Part shown: piece after piece, positions 42,676-51,821 of the stretch
Position numbering within the stretch: the first letter of the stretch is position 1
Layout: every line of letters starts with the position of its first letter
Assembly: GCF_039543825.1 (NCBI RefSeq)
Contig: NZ_BAABKM010000004.1
Coordinates: 331,750 to 395,749 of the forward strand
Origin: Nocardioides conyzicola
GTDB taxonomy: Bacteria > Actinomycetota > Actinomycetes > Propionibacteriales > Nocardioidaceae
Direction: 5' to 3'
Length of the DNA stretch: 64,000 bases
Position numbers and translations under genes: made by a program
The notes under the pieces: generated by a model
Seen by the model: the letters and a program-made list of their open reading frames with translations, nothing else
What the model was told of the DNA's origin: nothing
Database searches by the model: none

Positions 42676-43019
42676 TCCTCGGTCAATCGTCGGACCAGGG
42701 CGCTGTCGTCACCGTGGGCCTCGAAGTCGGCCAGCACCATGGCGACCGCCTCGCGCACCAGCCGGCCGCGGTCCACGGCCAGCCCGTGCGAGCGGCGCAG
42801 CCCCAGGCGGGCGTGCTCGATGTCGAGCAGCTCGTCGGAGGTCATGTAGACCGTCATCTTCTCGTCGTGCCGCACGCGACCGCTGGGCTTCTTGGGCGCG
42901 GCCTCGGCCTCGACCTCCGCCGCTGGCTCCGGCGCCGGCGCGACCGGTGTCTCGGCCGCAGCCTCAGCCGTACGGCGGAACAGGTCGTCGGCCGACGGCA
43001 GGCTCACTCGTCGGGCCAA
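42672..43019 (-). CDS. ParA-associated protein, possible ribbon-helix-helix
   Basis: A 115-aa protein between parA and scpA. The N-terminal half is Ala/Glu/Pro-rich and probably disordered. The C-terminal half starts at RHDEKMTVYMTSDELLDIE and resembles a ribbon-helix-helix DNA-binding fold, followed by HGLAVDRGRLVREAVAMVL. It overlaps parA by 16 nt and scpA by 4 nt, so it is made together with both. A DNA-binding partner for the ParA ATPase is likely. Confidence 0.7.
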   Translation of the reverse strand: MARRVSLPSADDLFRRTAEAAAETPVAPAPEPAAEVEAEAAPKKPSGRVRHDEKMTVYMTSDELLDIEHARLGLRRSHGLAVDRGRLVREAVAMVLADFEAHGDDSALVRRLTEE

Positions 43020-44017
43020 CGAGCCAGCACCTCCTTGGCCAGCTGACGGTAGGAGTCAGCACCGGCGGAGGTCGAGGCGTACGCCGTGATCGGCTCGCCC
43101 GCGACCGTCGCGTCGGAGAACTTCACCGTGCGGCGGATGACCGTGTGGAAGACGGTGTCGCCCCAGGCCTGGACCAGGCGCTCCATCACCTCGCGGCTGT
43201 GCAGCGTGCGGCCGTCGTACATCGTGCCGAGCACGCCGTAGATCTCGAGCTTGGGGTTGAGCCGCTCGCGCACCTTGTCGATGGTCGTCTTGAGCAGCGC
43301 GACCCCGCGCAGCGCGAAGTACTCGCACTCGAGCGGGACGATCACGCCGTCGGACGCCGTGAGGGCGTTGACGGTGAGCAGGCCGAGCGAGGGCTGGCAG
43401 TCGATGAGGATGACGTCGTACTTCTCCAGGGCCGGCGCGAGCACCCGCTGCAGGGTCTGCTCGCGGGCGACCTCGTTGACCAGCTGCACCTCGGCGGCCG
43501 AGAGGTCGATGTTGGAGGGCAGCAGGTCCATGCCCTCGACGCCGGTCGAGACGACGACGTCGTCCAGGGTGACGTCGCGCTCCATCAGCAGGTTGTAGAT
43601 GGACAGCTCCATCTCGTGGGGGTTGAGCCCCAGCCCGACGGACAGCGAGCCCTGCGGGTCGAAGTCGACGAGCAGCACCTTGCGGCCGTACTCGGCCAGC
43701 GAGGCCCCGAGGTTGATCGTCGTGGTGGTCTTGCCGACGCCGCCCTTCTGGTTGCACATCGAGACGACGCGCGCGTTGCCGTGGCTCGTGACCGGTCGCG
43801 GCTCAGGCAGGAAGGGCATCGGGCGGCCGGTCGCGCCGAGCTTGGGCTGATCCGTCGGCTGGGCCTTCGAGGCGCGCGCCGGAGGCTCGAAGGGCAAGGG
43901 GTCGGACACGGGCAGCAGCTCATCTCGTGGATCGGGGGAAGGCAGGTCGACGGTCGGGTCGGGGGTGCGGACCACGGGCGGCATCGCGCCGGCCTCGGAC
44001 GTGCCACCTGCGCTCAT
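43004..44017 (-). CDS. ParA-family ATPase
   Basis: A 337-aa ATPase with the deviant Walker A KGGVGKTT (residues 91-98), the DFDPQGS loop and LIDCQPSLGLL for Walker B. An N-terminal Pro-rich extension of about 80 residues precedes the fold. It heads the parA-RHH-scpA-scpB-rluB block found in actinobacteria and is separate from the origin-proximal parAB. GGAGGAG precedes the ATG at 44017, chosen over longer upstream reading. Confidence 0.93.
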   Translation of the reverse strand: MSAGGTSEAGAMPPVVRTPDPTVDLPSPDPRDELLPVSDPLPFEPPARASKAQPTDQPKLGATGRPMPFLPEPRPVTSHGNARVVSMCNQKGGVGKTTTTINLGASLAEYGRKVLLVDFDPQGSLSVGLGLNPHEMELSIYNLLMERDVTLDDVVVSTGVEGMDLLPSNIDLSAAEVQLVNEVAREQTLQRVLAPALEKYDVILIDCQPSLGLLTVNALTASDGVIVPLECEYFALRGVALLKTTIDKVRERLNPKLEIYGVLGTMYDGRTLHSREVMERLVQAWGDTVFHTVIRRTVKFSDATVAGEPITAYASTSAGADSYRQLAKEVLARWPDE

Positions 44018-44134
44018 CCCACGCTCCTCCACGACTTGTCGACACGGCGACTTGTGGTCGACTTGCGGCGACTCTAGGACCGCCCTCCGACAGCGACAAC
44101 AGCGGGGCGGAAACCCCCAAGCAGAAGGGGAAAT

Positions 44135-44184
44135 CTGTGCACTCGGCCCCGCGTGGGTGCACAGGGCAGGGGTCGCCTGTGCAC
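44135..44184. repeat. Three CTGTGCAC/GTGCACAG copies upstream of parA
   Basis: CTGTGCAC at 44135 and 44177 and its complement at 44157, within 50 nt. They lie 118-167 nt before the parA start and 18 nt from the GNAT stop. A regulator- or initiator-binding site is possible; identity unknown. Confidence 0.4.
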
Positions 44185-44201
44185 TTACCTGTGGAGAGAG
44201 A

Positions 44202-44513
44202 TCAGTCCGTGGCGGTGCTCGTCCGGGCGACGTGCACCAGGTCGGCGTACTCGGGGTGCTTGCCGATCCAGCCCTTGATGAAGGGGCACAGCGGCAGCAC
44301 CTCACGGGTCCCGGTCGCGCGTACGTCGTCCAGCGCGAACCGCGCGAGGGCCGAGCCGACGCCCTTGCCCTCGAAGGCCGAGTCGACCTCGGTGTGGGTG
44401 AAGATGATCAGCTTGTCGGTCAGCTGGTACTCCGCGAAGCCCGCGAGCTCGCCGTCGAGGTGGGCCTCGTAGCGGTGCTCGGCGGGGTTGTGGGAGGTCT
44501 GCACGTCGGCCAT
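44202..44513 (-). CDS. Small GNAT-like acetyltransferase (YjdJ type)
   Basis: A 103-aa single-domain member of the Gcn5-related fold, in the short YjdJ-like group. It contains LDGELAGFAEYQLTDK and the acetyl-CoA loop FEGKGVGSALARFALDD, then CPFIKGWIGKHPEYADLV. The acceptor is unknown. It has a start at 44513, 24 nt from the metalloprotease stop, on the same strand. Confidence 0.87.
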   Translation of the reverse strand: MADVQTSHNPAEHRYEAHLDGELAGFAEYQLTDKLIIFTHTEVDSAFEGKGVGSALARFALDDVRATGTREVLPLCPFIKGWIGKHPEYADLVHVARTSTATD

Positions 44514-44537
44514 GCGCCCCAGCCTAGGACCCGGGTG

Positions 44538-45653
44538 CTAGCAGCTGTCGGTCGAGCGGAGCCCGATCCGGTGCATGCCGGTGATGTCGCCCGCGCCGAA
44601 CTGGTAGTTGTCGTCGTCCGCGACGGGCGCCATCAGCTGCTGACTGGTCTGCGCGTGACCCAGGCCCAGGGCGTGCAGCACCTCGTGCATCATGATCTGC
44701 CCCCAGCCGGAGCCGTCGAAGCCGCGCGCGATCTGCGGGGCGCCGCTGTCGAGGGTCAGGTAGCCCACGTCCATCCGCCAGTCGACGTCGAGCGCACCGG
44801 CACCGGCAGAGGTGGCGAGGCCGCCGCCGGTGCCGACGACGCCGCCGGCCAGCTGGCCGTACTGCTTCTCGCTCGCCCAGGACACGAAGAGGTCGGCGTT
44901 GTGCGGGAAGTCCGGGTCCGCCTGGCCGACGTACCGGAAGCCGGTGGAGCCGACGTACTTGAACTTCAGGCCGGTGACCCCGGATATCTTCGCGATCGCC
45001 CGGGTGACGTCCGCGCGAGCGGCGTACTCCTGCCCTGCGGCGTTGTAGCGCCACCTGATCACCGGGCACGGGTCCCAGCGGACGCTCTGCTCGTCGCCGT
45101 GCTGGTCCACGAAGAGGTAGCTCCAGTCGCCCTTCGGCCCGACCGCGTCGTACGACGCCGGCAGCGCCTCGGCCGCGTCGTACTCGTCGGTGCCCGGGAT
45201 CTCCGTCCCGGTGCTCACGGGCTTCTTGGTGACCGTGACCCGGACGGCGCCGGTCCTCACCGCGGCCAGCCCGTGGGCGGCCGCGGCCTGGGCGCGGAAG
45301 ACCCTGCTGCCGGTCGCCGTGCCGGCCGCGACGCGCACGGTGAAGGTGCCGTTGGCCTTCGACGTGGCCCTGCCGACGACCCGCCACCTGCCGCCGGACC
45401 GCTCGGCCACCGCGACCGGTCGTGGCTTCTTGCGCTTCACCACCACGTCTCCGACGAAGGCGATCCGCCCGCCGACCGTCACCTTCTTCGGCGCCGTGAC
45501 CACAATCGGTGCCGTCGTGCGCAGGCGTACGCCGTCGTGCGCGTCGACGCTCCGCGGCCAGGCGGCGAGCTGCGTGGCGACGAGCACGACCGCCAGGACG
45601 ATGGTCAGCGGTCGCCGGCCAGCGCGAGAGATGAGCACCAACAACGGTCTCAC
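44538..45653 (-). CDS. Secreted matrixin-like zinc metalloprotease
   Basis: A 371-aa exported protein. The signal anchor is at about residues 17-36. An Ig-like domain of about 90 residues follows, and then a metzincin-type protease domain with HEVLHALGLGH (about 323-333) binding zinc through three His. A Met-turn-like QQLM follows at the expected distance. The Ig-like module resembles that of the divergent GH26 enzyme. It acts outside the cell. Confidence 0.85.
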   Translation of the reverse strand: MRPLLVLISRAGRRPLTIVLAVVLVATQLAAWPRSVDAHDGVRLRTTAPIVVTAPKKVTVGGRIAFVGDVVVKRKKPRPVAVAERSGGRWRVVGRATSKANGTFTVRVAAGTATGSRVFRAQAAAAHGLAAVRTGAVRVTVTKKPVSTGTEIPGTDEYDAAEALPASYDAVGPKGDWSYLFVDQHGDEQSVRWDPCPVIRWRYNAAGQEYAARADVTRAIAKISGVTGLKFKYVGSTGFRYVGQADPDFPHNADLFVSWASEKQYGQLAGGVVGTGGGLATSAGAGALDVDWRMDVGYLTLDSGAPQIARGFDGSGWGQIMMHEVLHALGLGHAQTSQQLMAPVADDDNYQFGAGDITGMHRIGLRSTDSC

Positions 45654-45723
45654 CGAACCCAGGGACCTCGCTGGAAGTTGCTGGAACTCGGGCGATCGGG
45701 GCGCGCCCGGCTAGAATCGTCGG

Positions 45724-47082
45724 GTGCAACGGTGGGGGGCCGTGCGGCTCGCTCTCATCGGGTTGCTCGCGGGGGGATCGATCGTGTCCGGGGCGACCCT
45801 GGTCGCTGCGCGCCCGCACCACCCCGCGCAGGCGACGCTCGCCGTACGCATCGGCCCCACGACCGTCCCGGTCGGCGAACCCGCGACGCTCACGTCCCGG
45901 CTCCGACCCGCCAAGAAGGGGGTCCGCCTTGTCGTCCAGCGTCGCGTCTCCGGCCACTGGGTCACCCAGGCCCGCCCGACCACCGATGCCCAGGGGCGCG
46001 CGTCGTACCGCGTCCGGACCTCGGCCGCCGGCGTCCAGAAGCTGCGCGTGCTGCGCACCTCGTCGCACCGCACCCTCCGCGCCACCTCACGCGTGGTCAC
46101 GCTCAAGGTGACCGCGACGTCCGCGTGCATCCCGCGCACGCCGCTCGTCGACCCGGCGGCGGACCGCGCCGCGCGCTGCCTCGCCGCGCGGCTCGACCGC
46201 TGGCAGAGCGCCGGCGCCATGGGGATCGGCCAGCAGCTCAACGTCTCCAACGCCCAGTACGCCGCCCCGCTCGACAAGCTGGGCAGGCGGTCGGTCGGCG
46301 TCGTGGGCCTCGACCTCAAGGAGCTCGTCGACAGCGAGGGCTACGCCTTCCCCGTCCGGCCGCTCGACTACCTCTCCGGGCTCGCCCAGCAGGGTGCCGT
46401 GCTGAGCGTCTCGTGGCACCCGGACAACCCGGGGACGGCGGCCCGGTACGACGACCGCAGCTGGACCGACCTGGAGAGCCTGGTCGCACCGAGCGACAGC
46501 GCCGCCAAGACCAGGTTCTGGGCCGACTTCGACGCCGGGATGCAGCTGTTCAGCGAGCTGCAGGACGACGGCGTCGCGGTCGTCTTCCGACCGCTGCACG
46601 AGGCGAACGGCGACTGGTTCTGGTGGGGCCGACCCCACGCCACGACCTACCGCCAGCTCTGGACCGCGATGCAGGACCGCGCCGCCGGCCTGGGCGTCCA
46701 CAACGTGCTGTGGGCCTACAGCTTCAACGCCGACACGGGGACCAACACCAGCGCGCCCGTCGGCCTGCTGCCCACGATGGTCGACCTCGCCGGGATGGAC
46801 AGCTACAGTCGGGTCGGCGATGCGCTGTCGACCGCCGGGTACGCCGCGGTCGCCGCCAAGGTCAGCCGGATGGCGTTCACCGAGGTGGGGCCCTACCAGA
46901 CCTCCGACGCCACCTGGGACCCCGCGGTCGTGACCCGCGCAGCCCGGGGTCTGACGCATCCCCCGCTGTGGTCGATGTTCTGGGTCGACGACGGCACCGG
47001 TATCAAGCAGCTGTCGTCGCTGAAGCGCGCCCCGGCCTGGATGGACTCCTGCAAGGGCGGCTTCTGCACCGTCGGTCCCTGA
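45724..47082 (+). CDS. Secreted GH26-family glycoside hydrolase
   Basis: A 452-aa exported enzyme. N-terminal hydrophobic signal (residues 8-28), an Ig-like module (about 40-130) and a GH26 catalytic domain. The acid/base Glu lies in RPLHEANGDWFWWG (about 295) and the nucleophile Glu in AFTEVGP (about 389). GH26 enzymes are mainly endo-mannanases; some cleave other beta-glucans. It has GTG at 45724 and is divergent from the metalloprotease across 70 nt. Confidence 0.85.
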   Translation: MQRWGAVRLALIGLLAGGSIVSGATLVAARPHHPAQATLAVRIGPTTVPVGEPATLTSRLRPAKKGVRLVVQRRVSGHWVTQARPTTDAQGRASYRVRTSAAGVQKLRVLRTSSHRTLRATSRVVTLKVTATSACIPRTPLVDPAADRAARCLAARLDRWQSAGAMGIGQQLNVSNAQYAAPLDKLGRRSVGVVGLDLKELVDSEGYAFPVRPLDYLSGLAQQGAVLSVSWHPDNPGTAARYDDRSWTDLESLVAPSDSAAKTRFWADFDAGMQLFSELQDDGVAVVFRPLHEANGDWFWWGRPHATTYRQLWTAMQDRAAGLGVHNVLWAYSFNADTGTNTSAPVGLLPTMVDLAGMDSYSRVGDALSTAGYAAVAAKVSRMAFTEVGPYQTSDATWDPAVVTRAARGLTHPPLWSMFWVDDGTGIKQLSSLKRAPAWMDSCKGGFCTVGP

Positions 47083-47140
47083 CGGGAAGCGTTCACCGCG
47101 ACCTCGCCCTCAGGTCACCTGCGCCGGTTTCGATCGAGGC

Positions 47141-48244
47141 ATGACTTCTCGGATCATGCTCGGCGCGCTCGGCGCCGCCCTCACCGTCCCGCTCCTCACG
47201 ATCGCGCCCGTCCAGGCGCACGATCCCCACCACCACGGCCACGCGCACCGGACCGTTCCGCAGGTCTTCGGCCACCGCGGCGCGTCCGGCTACCGGCCGG
47301 AGCACACCCTGGCGTCGTACCGGCTCGCGATCCAGCTGGGCGCCGACTACGTCGAGCCCGACCTGGTGTCGACCAAGGACGGCGTGCTCGTCGCCCGCCA
47401 CGAGAACGAGATCAGCGGCACCACCGACGTCGCCGCCCACCCCGAGTTCGCGGCCCGCAGGACCACCAAGGTCATCGACGGCCGACCCGTGACCGGCTGG
47501 TTCACCGAGGACTTCACCCTCGCCGAGCTCAAGACGCTGCGAGCCAAGGAGCGGCTGCCGCAGGTCCGGCCCGAGAACACGGCGTACGACGGGAAGTTCG
47601 AGATCCCGACCTTCGCCGAGGTGCTCCGGCTCGTGCAGCGCGAGGAGCGACGCACCGGCCGCACCATCGGCGTCGCCCCCGAGACCAAGCACCCGTCGTA
47701 CTTCGACTCCATCGGGCTCTCGCTCGAGGAGCCGATGCTGCGCACCCTGGACCGCTTCGGGCTGGACTCGTCGAAGGACAAGGTCGTCATCCAGTCCTTC
47801 GAGATCGGTAACCTGCGCCAGCTCGACCGGATGACGAAGCTCCCGATCGAGCAGCTCGTCGACGCCGCCGGCGGTCCCTTCGACCGGCCGGGCACGACGT
47901 ACGCCGCCATGGTGACGCCGCAGGGCCTGCGCTCGATCTCGCGGTACGCCGACTGGGTCGGTCCCAACAAGGACCTCGTGCTCCCCCGCGACCCGGCGAC
48001 CGGTGCCACCGGCGCGCCCAGCCACCTGGTCGACGACGCCCACCGCGTGGGCCTGAAGGTCGTGGTGTTCACGCTCCGCAACGAGAACCAGTTCATGGCC
48101 ACCAACTTCCGCGTCGGCACCGACCCGAACGCCGACGGCGACATCCACGCCGAGATCACGGCCTTCCTGGACGCCGGCGTCGACGGCCTGTTCGCGGACT
48201 ACCCGGACGCCGCCGTCGCGGCCCGCGACGACTGGCTCGGCTGA
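47141..48244 (+). CDS. Secreted glycerophosphodiester phosphodiesterase
   Basis: A 367-aa GDPD/GlpQ-type enzyme with signal peptide (residues 1-26, ending APVQA). The active-site residues are in FGHRGASGYRPEHT (His45, Glu54), DYVEPDLVSTKDG (Glu72, Asp74) and ARHENEI (His87). It cleaves glycerophosphodiesters to glycerol 3-phosphate outside the cell. It lies 58 nt after the GH26 gene and may share its transcript. Confidence 0.92.
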   Translation: MTSRIMLGALGAALTVPLLTIAPVQAHDPHHHGHAHRTVPQVFGHRGASGYRPEHTLASYRLAIQLGADYVEPDLVSTKDGVLVARHENEISGTTDVAAHPEFAARRTTKVIDGRPVTGWFTEDFTLAELKTLRAKERLPQVRPENTAYDGKFEIPTFAEVLRLVQREERRTGRTIGVAPETKHPSYFDSIGLSLEEPMLRTLDRFGLDSSKDKVVIQSFEIGNLRQLDRMTKLPIEQLVDAAGGPFDRPGTTYAAMVTPQGLRSISRYADWVGPNKDLVLPRDPATGATGAPSHLVDDAHRVGLKVVVFTLRNENQFMATNFRVGTDPNADGDIHAEITAFLDAGVDGLFADYPDAAVAARDDWLG

Positions 48245-48254
48245 CGCCGAGATC

Positions 48255-48315
48255 GTTGAGTGACGCGAAACGGCCCTTCCGGAACGCTCTCAAGGACCAA
48301 TTCGCGTCACTCGAC
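48255..48315. repeat. Inverted repeat of 15 nt with 31-nt loop
   Basis: GTTGAGTGACGCGAA and TTCGCGTCACTCGAC pair with one G-U pair. The element fills the gap between the convergent GDPD and helicase genes. It may be a terminator, but the long loop and the sharp edges also fit a small repeated palindromic element. Confidence 0.6.
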
Positions 48316-48321
48316 GCACCG

Positions 48322-50877
48322 TCAGCCCCCGAGCCGGTGCATCGCCACCGCGGCCAGCACCAGCTCACCGGTGTCGTCGGAGGCGTCGACGTCCACGATC
48401 CCGTCGATCACCCAGTCGTGGTGGCCCTCGGGGTCGTGGATGGTCTGCCGCACCTCCCAGGCGCGGCCCGACTCGGTCACGGTCAGCAGCGCCGGGCCGC
48501 GGGCGTCGGCGTCGGTCAGCACCCGGTCGTGCTCGGCGTAGTAGTCCTCGAGCGCCGCGTCCCAGGCCGGGCGCGTCATCAGCACCTCGGCGGGCGGGTC
48601 GGTGCGGTCGGCGGCCGCCCGCTCCAGCCGCATCAGCCCGTCGAGGTCGTCGCGGGCGACCAGCTCGACGCGGCGCCACATCGCGTTGCGGATCATCACC
48701 CGGAAGGCCCGCGCCTGCTTCGAGATCGCCCGCGGTGACGGCGGCGGCTCGTGGTGCGCCACGTCGGTCCGCACGTGCGACGGGTCGGACAGCGCCTCCC
48801 ACTCGTCGAGCAGGGACGAGTCGGTCTGCCGGACCGTCTCCCCCAGCCACTCGACGAGGTCATCGAGCTCCGGCGTCCGGTGCGCCTCCGGCACCGTCTG
48901 CCGCAGCGTCCGGTAGGCATCGGTCAGGTAGCGCAGCACCAGGCCTTCGGACCGGGCGAGCTGGTAGCGGCTCACGAAGTCGGTGAAGCTCATCCCCTGC
49001 TCGTAGATCTCGCGCACGATCGACTTGGGCGCCAGCGCGTCCTCGCGCAGCCAGGGGTGCCGCTCGCGGTAGATCTCGTACGTCGCGGTCAGCAGCTCGG
49101 CCAGCGGCTGCGGCCAGGTGACCTCCTCGAGCAGCAGCATCCGCTCCTCGTACTCGATGCCGTCGGCCTTCATCTCCGCCACGGCCTCGCCCCGCGCGAC
49201 GTACTGCTGCTGCGCCAGGATCTGGCGCGGCCCCTCCAGCACCGCCTCGATGACCGAGACGATGTCCAGCGTGTAGTCCTCGGACTCCGGGTCCAGGACG
49301 TCGAGCGCCGCGAGCGCGAAGTGCGCGAGCGGCTGGTTGAGCGCGAAGTCCACCGGCAGGTCGACCGTCATCACGTAGCGACGCCCGAACTCGTCCAGCT
49401 CGTCCAGGCGCGTGAGCGTCCCCGACCGCACCAGCGACCGGGCCAGCCGCAGCGCGCGCCGGGCCAGCCGCAGCTGCTGACGACGCTCCTCGTGGTTGTC
49501 CATGAGCAGCCGGCGCATCACCGGGAAGGCGTCCTCCTCGCGAGCGAGGACGTTGATCAGCATCGCGTTGTCGACCTTCATCCGCGAGACCAGCGGCTCC
49601 GGCAGCCCCTCGACGAGCTTGTCGTAGGTCTGCTCGGTCCACACCACCGTGCCCTCCGGCGGCTTCTTGAGCTGGGCCTTGCTGCCCCGCTTGGCCTGCT
49701 TCTCGGCGCTCATCGCCGCGTTCTTGGCCGCGGCCTTGGCCTTGGCCTTCTCGTTGGCGATCGTGTGCTCGGGCGCCTGGACCACGACGTACCCCGCGGT
49801 GTCGTAGCCCGCGCGGCCGGCGCGGCCGGCGATCTGGAGGAACTCCCGGCTGCGCAGCACCCGCGACCGGTTGCCGTCGTACTTCGCGAGCGCGCTGAAG
49901 AGCACGGTGCGGATCGGCACGTTGATCCCGACGCCGAGGGTGTCCGTGCCGCAGATGACCCGCAGCAGACCGGCCTGGGCCAGCTGCTCGACGACCCGGC
50001 GGTAGCGCGGCAGCATCCCTGCGTGGTGGACGCCGATCCCCTTGCGCAGCAGCTTGGAGAGGGTCTTGCCGAAGCCGGCGCCGAACCGGAAGCCGGCCAG
50101 CCGCTCCGCCAGCTCGTCGCGCTGCGCCCTGTCGGCGGAGGCCCACCCGGCGTTGAGCAGCGACGTCGCGCCGTCGACCGCGTCCTTCTGGGTGAAGTGC
50201 ACGACGTACACCGGTCCCTGCCCGGTCGTCACCAGCTCCTCGAGCGTCTCGATCAGCGGCGTCAGCTGCCAGGCGAAGTGCAGCGGCACCGGTCGTACGG
50301 CGTCGTCGACGACCGTCGTGTCCCGGCCGTTGCGCCGCGTGATGTCCGCGGCCAGCTCCGTCACGTCGCCGAGCGTGGCCGACATCAGCAGGAACTGTGC
50401 CTGCGGCAGCTCCAGCAGCGGCACCTGCCAGGCCCAGCCGCGGTCGGGCTCGGCGTAGAAGTGGAACTCGTCCATCACGACGAGCCCGACGTCCGCGCGC
50501 TCACCCTCGCGCAGCGCGATGTTGGCGAGCACCTCCGCGGTGCAGCAGATGATCGGGGCGTCCGGGTTGACCGACGCGTCGCCGGTCAGCATCCCGACGT
50601 CGTCCGCGCCGAACACCTCGCACAGCGCGAAGAACTTCTCGCTCACCAACGCCTTGATCGGCGCGGTGTAGAACGACACCCGGTCGGAGGCCATCGCCGC
50701 CTTGTGCGCCCCGACCGCGACCAGCGACTTCCCCGAGCCCGTAGGCGTGGCGAGGATGACGTTGTCGCCGGCGAGGATCGAGAGGATCGCCTCCTCCTGG
50801 TGCGGGTAGAGCTCGAGACCGAGACCCCCGGCGTACGCCGTGATGTCGTCGAGCACCGCATCTGCGTCGTACGCCAT
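48322..50877 (-). CDS. Ski2-like DEAD/DEAH helicase with DUF3516
   Basis: An 851-aa ATP-dependent helicase. Motif I is ATPTGSGKS (residues 43-51), motif II is DEFH (about 136), motif III is MSATL, and motif VI is QIAGRAGRAG. The C-terminal 400 residues form the DUF3516 domain. Ski2-like helicases unwind RNA in decay and rRNA processing; the bacterial DUF3516 group is probably an RNA helicase. It ends next to the inverted repeat at 48255 and starts one base from the xerD end. Confidence 0.92.
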   Translation of the reverse strand: MAYDADAVLDDITAYAGGLGLELYPHQEEAILSILAGDNVILATPTGSGKSLVAVGAHKAAMASDRVSFYTAPIKALVSEKFFALCEVFGADDVGMLTGDASVNPDAPIICCTAEVLANIALREGERADVGLVVMDEFHFYAEPDRGWAWQVPLLELPQAQFLLMSATLGDVTELAADITRRNGRDTTVVDDAVRPVPLHFAWQLTPLIETLEELVTTGQGPVYVVHFTQKDAVDGATSLLNAGWASADRAQRDELAERLAGFRFGAGFGKTLSKLLRKGIGVHHAGMLPRYRRVVEQLAQAGLLRVICGTDTLGVGINVPIRTVLFSALAKYDGNRSRVLRSREFLQIAGRAGRAGYDTAGYVVVQAPEHTIANEKAKAKAAAKNAAMSAEKQAKRGSKAQLKKPPEGTVVWTEQTYDKLVEGLPEPLVSRMKVDNAMLINVLAREEDAFPVMRRLLMDNHEERRQQLRLARRALRLARSLVRSGTLTRLDELDEFGRRYVMTVDLPVDFALNQPLAHFALAALDVLDPESEDYTLDIVSVIEAVLEGPRQILAQQQYVARGEAVAEMKADGIEYEERMLLLEEVTWPQPLAELLTATYEIYRERHPWLREDALAPKSIVREIYEQGMSFTDFVSRYQLARSEGLVLRYLTDAYRTLRQTVPEAHRTPELDDLVEWLGETVRQTDSSLLDEWEALSDPSHVRTDVAHHEPPPSPRAISKQARAFRVMIRNAMWRRVELVARDDLDGLMRLERAAADRTDPPAEVLMTRPAWDAALEDYYAEHDRVLTDADARGPALLTVTESGRAWEVRQTIHDPEGHHDWVIDGIVDVDASDDTGELVLAAVAMHRLGG

Positions 50878-51821
50878 CAGTCACGTGCTCTCGGGTGGGC
50901 GGTGGCGAAGACCTCGCGGAGGTTGTCGACGGTGACCAGCGTGTAGACCTGCGTGGTGGTCACCGAGGCGTGCCCGAGCAGCTCCTGCACGACGCGGACG
51001 TCGGCGCCGCCGTCGATCAGGTGGGTCGCGAACGAGTGTCGCAGGGTGTGCGGCGAGACGTCCTTGGTGATGCCCGCCCGGTCCGCGGCCTTCACCAGGA
51101 CCGCCCAGGCCGACTGCCGCGAGAGCCGGCCCCCGCGGGCGTTGAGGAAGAGCGCTCCCCCGTTGGTCGCCTTCGTCGTGACCGATGCCAGCTCCGGCCG
51201 GCCGCGCACGAGGTAGGCGTCGATCGCCTCCCGGGCGTACGAGCCGACCGGCACGATCCGCTCCTTGCTGCCCTTGCCGCGCAGCAGCACGGTGCCGTCC
51301 GTGCCGGAGGCACCCCAGTCGAGGTCGTCGACGTCCAGCCCGACGGCCTCGGAGATGCGCGCACCGGTGCCGTACAGCAGCTCGAGCAGCGCCCGGTCCC
51401 GCAGCGCCAGCGTCGTCCCGGGAGCCCCGGCCACCTCCAGGATCGCCTCGACGTCGGCCAGCGGCAGCGCCTTGGGCAGCCGCTTCGCCGGCGTCGGCGG
51501 CTTCACGCCGCTGGCCGGGTCCATGGTCGCCAGCCCGTCGGCGACGGCGAACTTGTGGAAGCCCCGCACCGCCACCACGGTCCGCGCGGCCGAGGTGGAG
51601 GTCAGCGCCGGGTGCTCGGCGTCGCCCTCGCGCAGGCGCACGAGGAAGTCGATGACGGTCGCCTCGGTGACCTGGTCGAGGTCGTCGACGCCGCGCTCCG
51701 CCAGGTAGCCGACGTACCTGCGCAGGTCGCGCCGGTACGACGTCAGGGTGTTGGCCGCGAGCCCGCGCTCGACCGAGAGGTGGTCGAGGTAGGTGCGGAC
51801 CGCCCGCTGGACGTCACTCAG
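50877..51821 (-). CDS. xerD: Tyrosine recombinase XerD, apparent CTG start
   Basis: A 314-aa site-specific recombinase that resolves chromosome dimers at dif with XerC. The catalytic set is visible: Arg in [12 protein letters not shown], Lys in GKGSKERIV, His-x2-Arg in [11 protein letters not shown], His in [11 protein letters not shown] and Tyr in QVYTLVTVD. The N-terminal core-binding domain ([20 protein letters not shown]) needs a start at or near CTG 51821. In that frame no ATG, GTG or TTG precedes it within the visible upstream sequence, and the first GTG (51641) would remove 60 residues. CGGAG lies 6 nt before the CTG, which overlaps the ald stop. Confidence 0.87.
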   Translation of the reverse strand: MSDVQRAVRTYLDHLSVERGLAANTLTSYRRDLRRYVGYLAERGVDDLDQVTEATVIDFLVRLREGDAEHPALTSTSAARTVVAVRGFHKFAVADGLATMDPASGVKPPTPAKRLPKALPLADVEAILEVAGAPGTTLALRDRALLELLYGTGARISEAVGLDVDDLDWGASGTDGTVLLRGKGSKERIVPVGSYAREAIDAYLVRGRPELASVTTKATNGGALFLNARGGRLSRQSAWAVLVKAADRAGITKDVSPHTLRHSFATHLIDGGADVRVVQELLGHASVTTTQVYTLVTVDNLREVFATAHPRARD

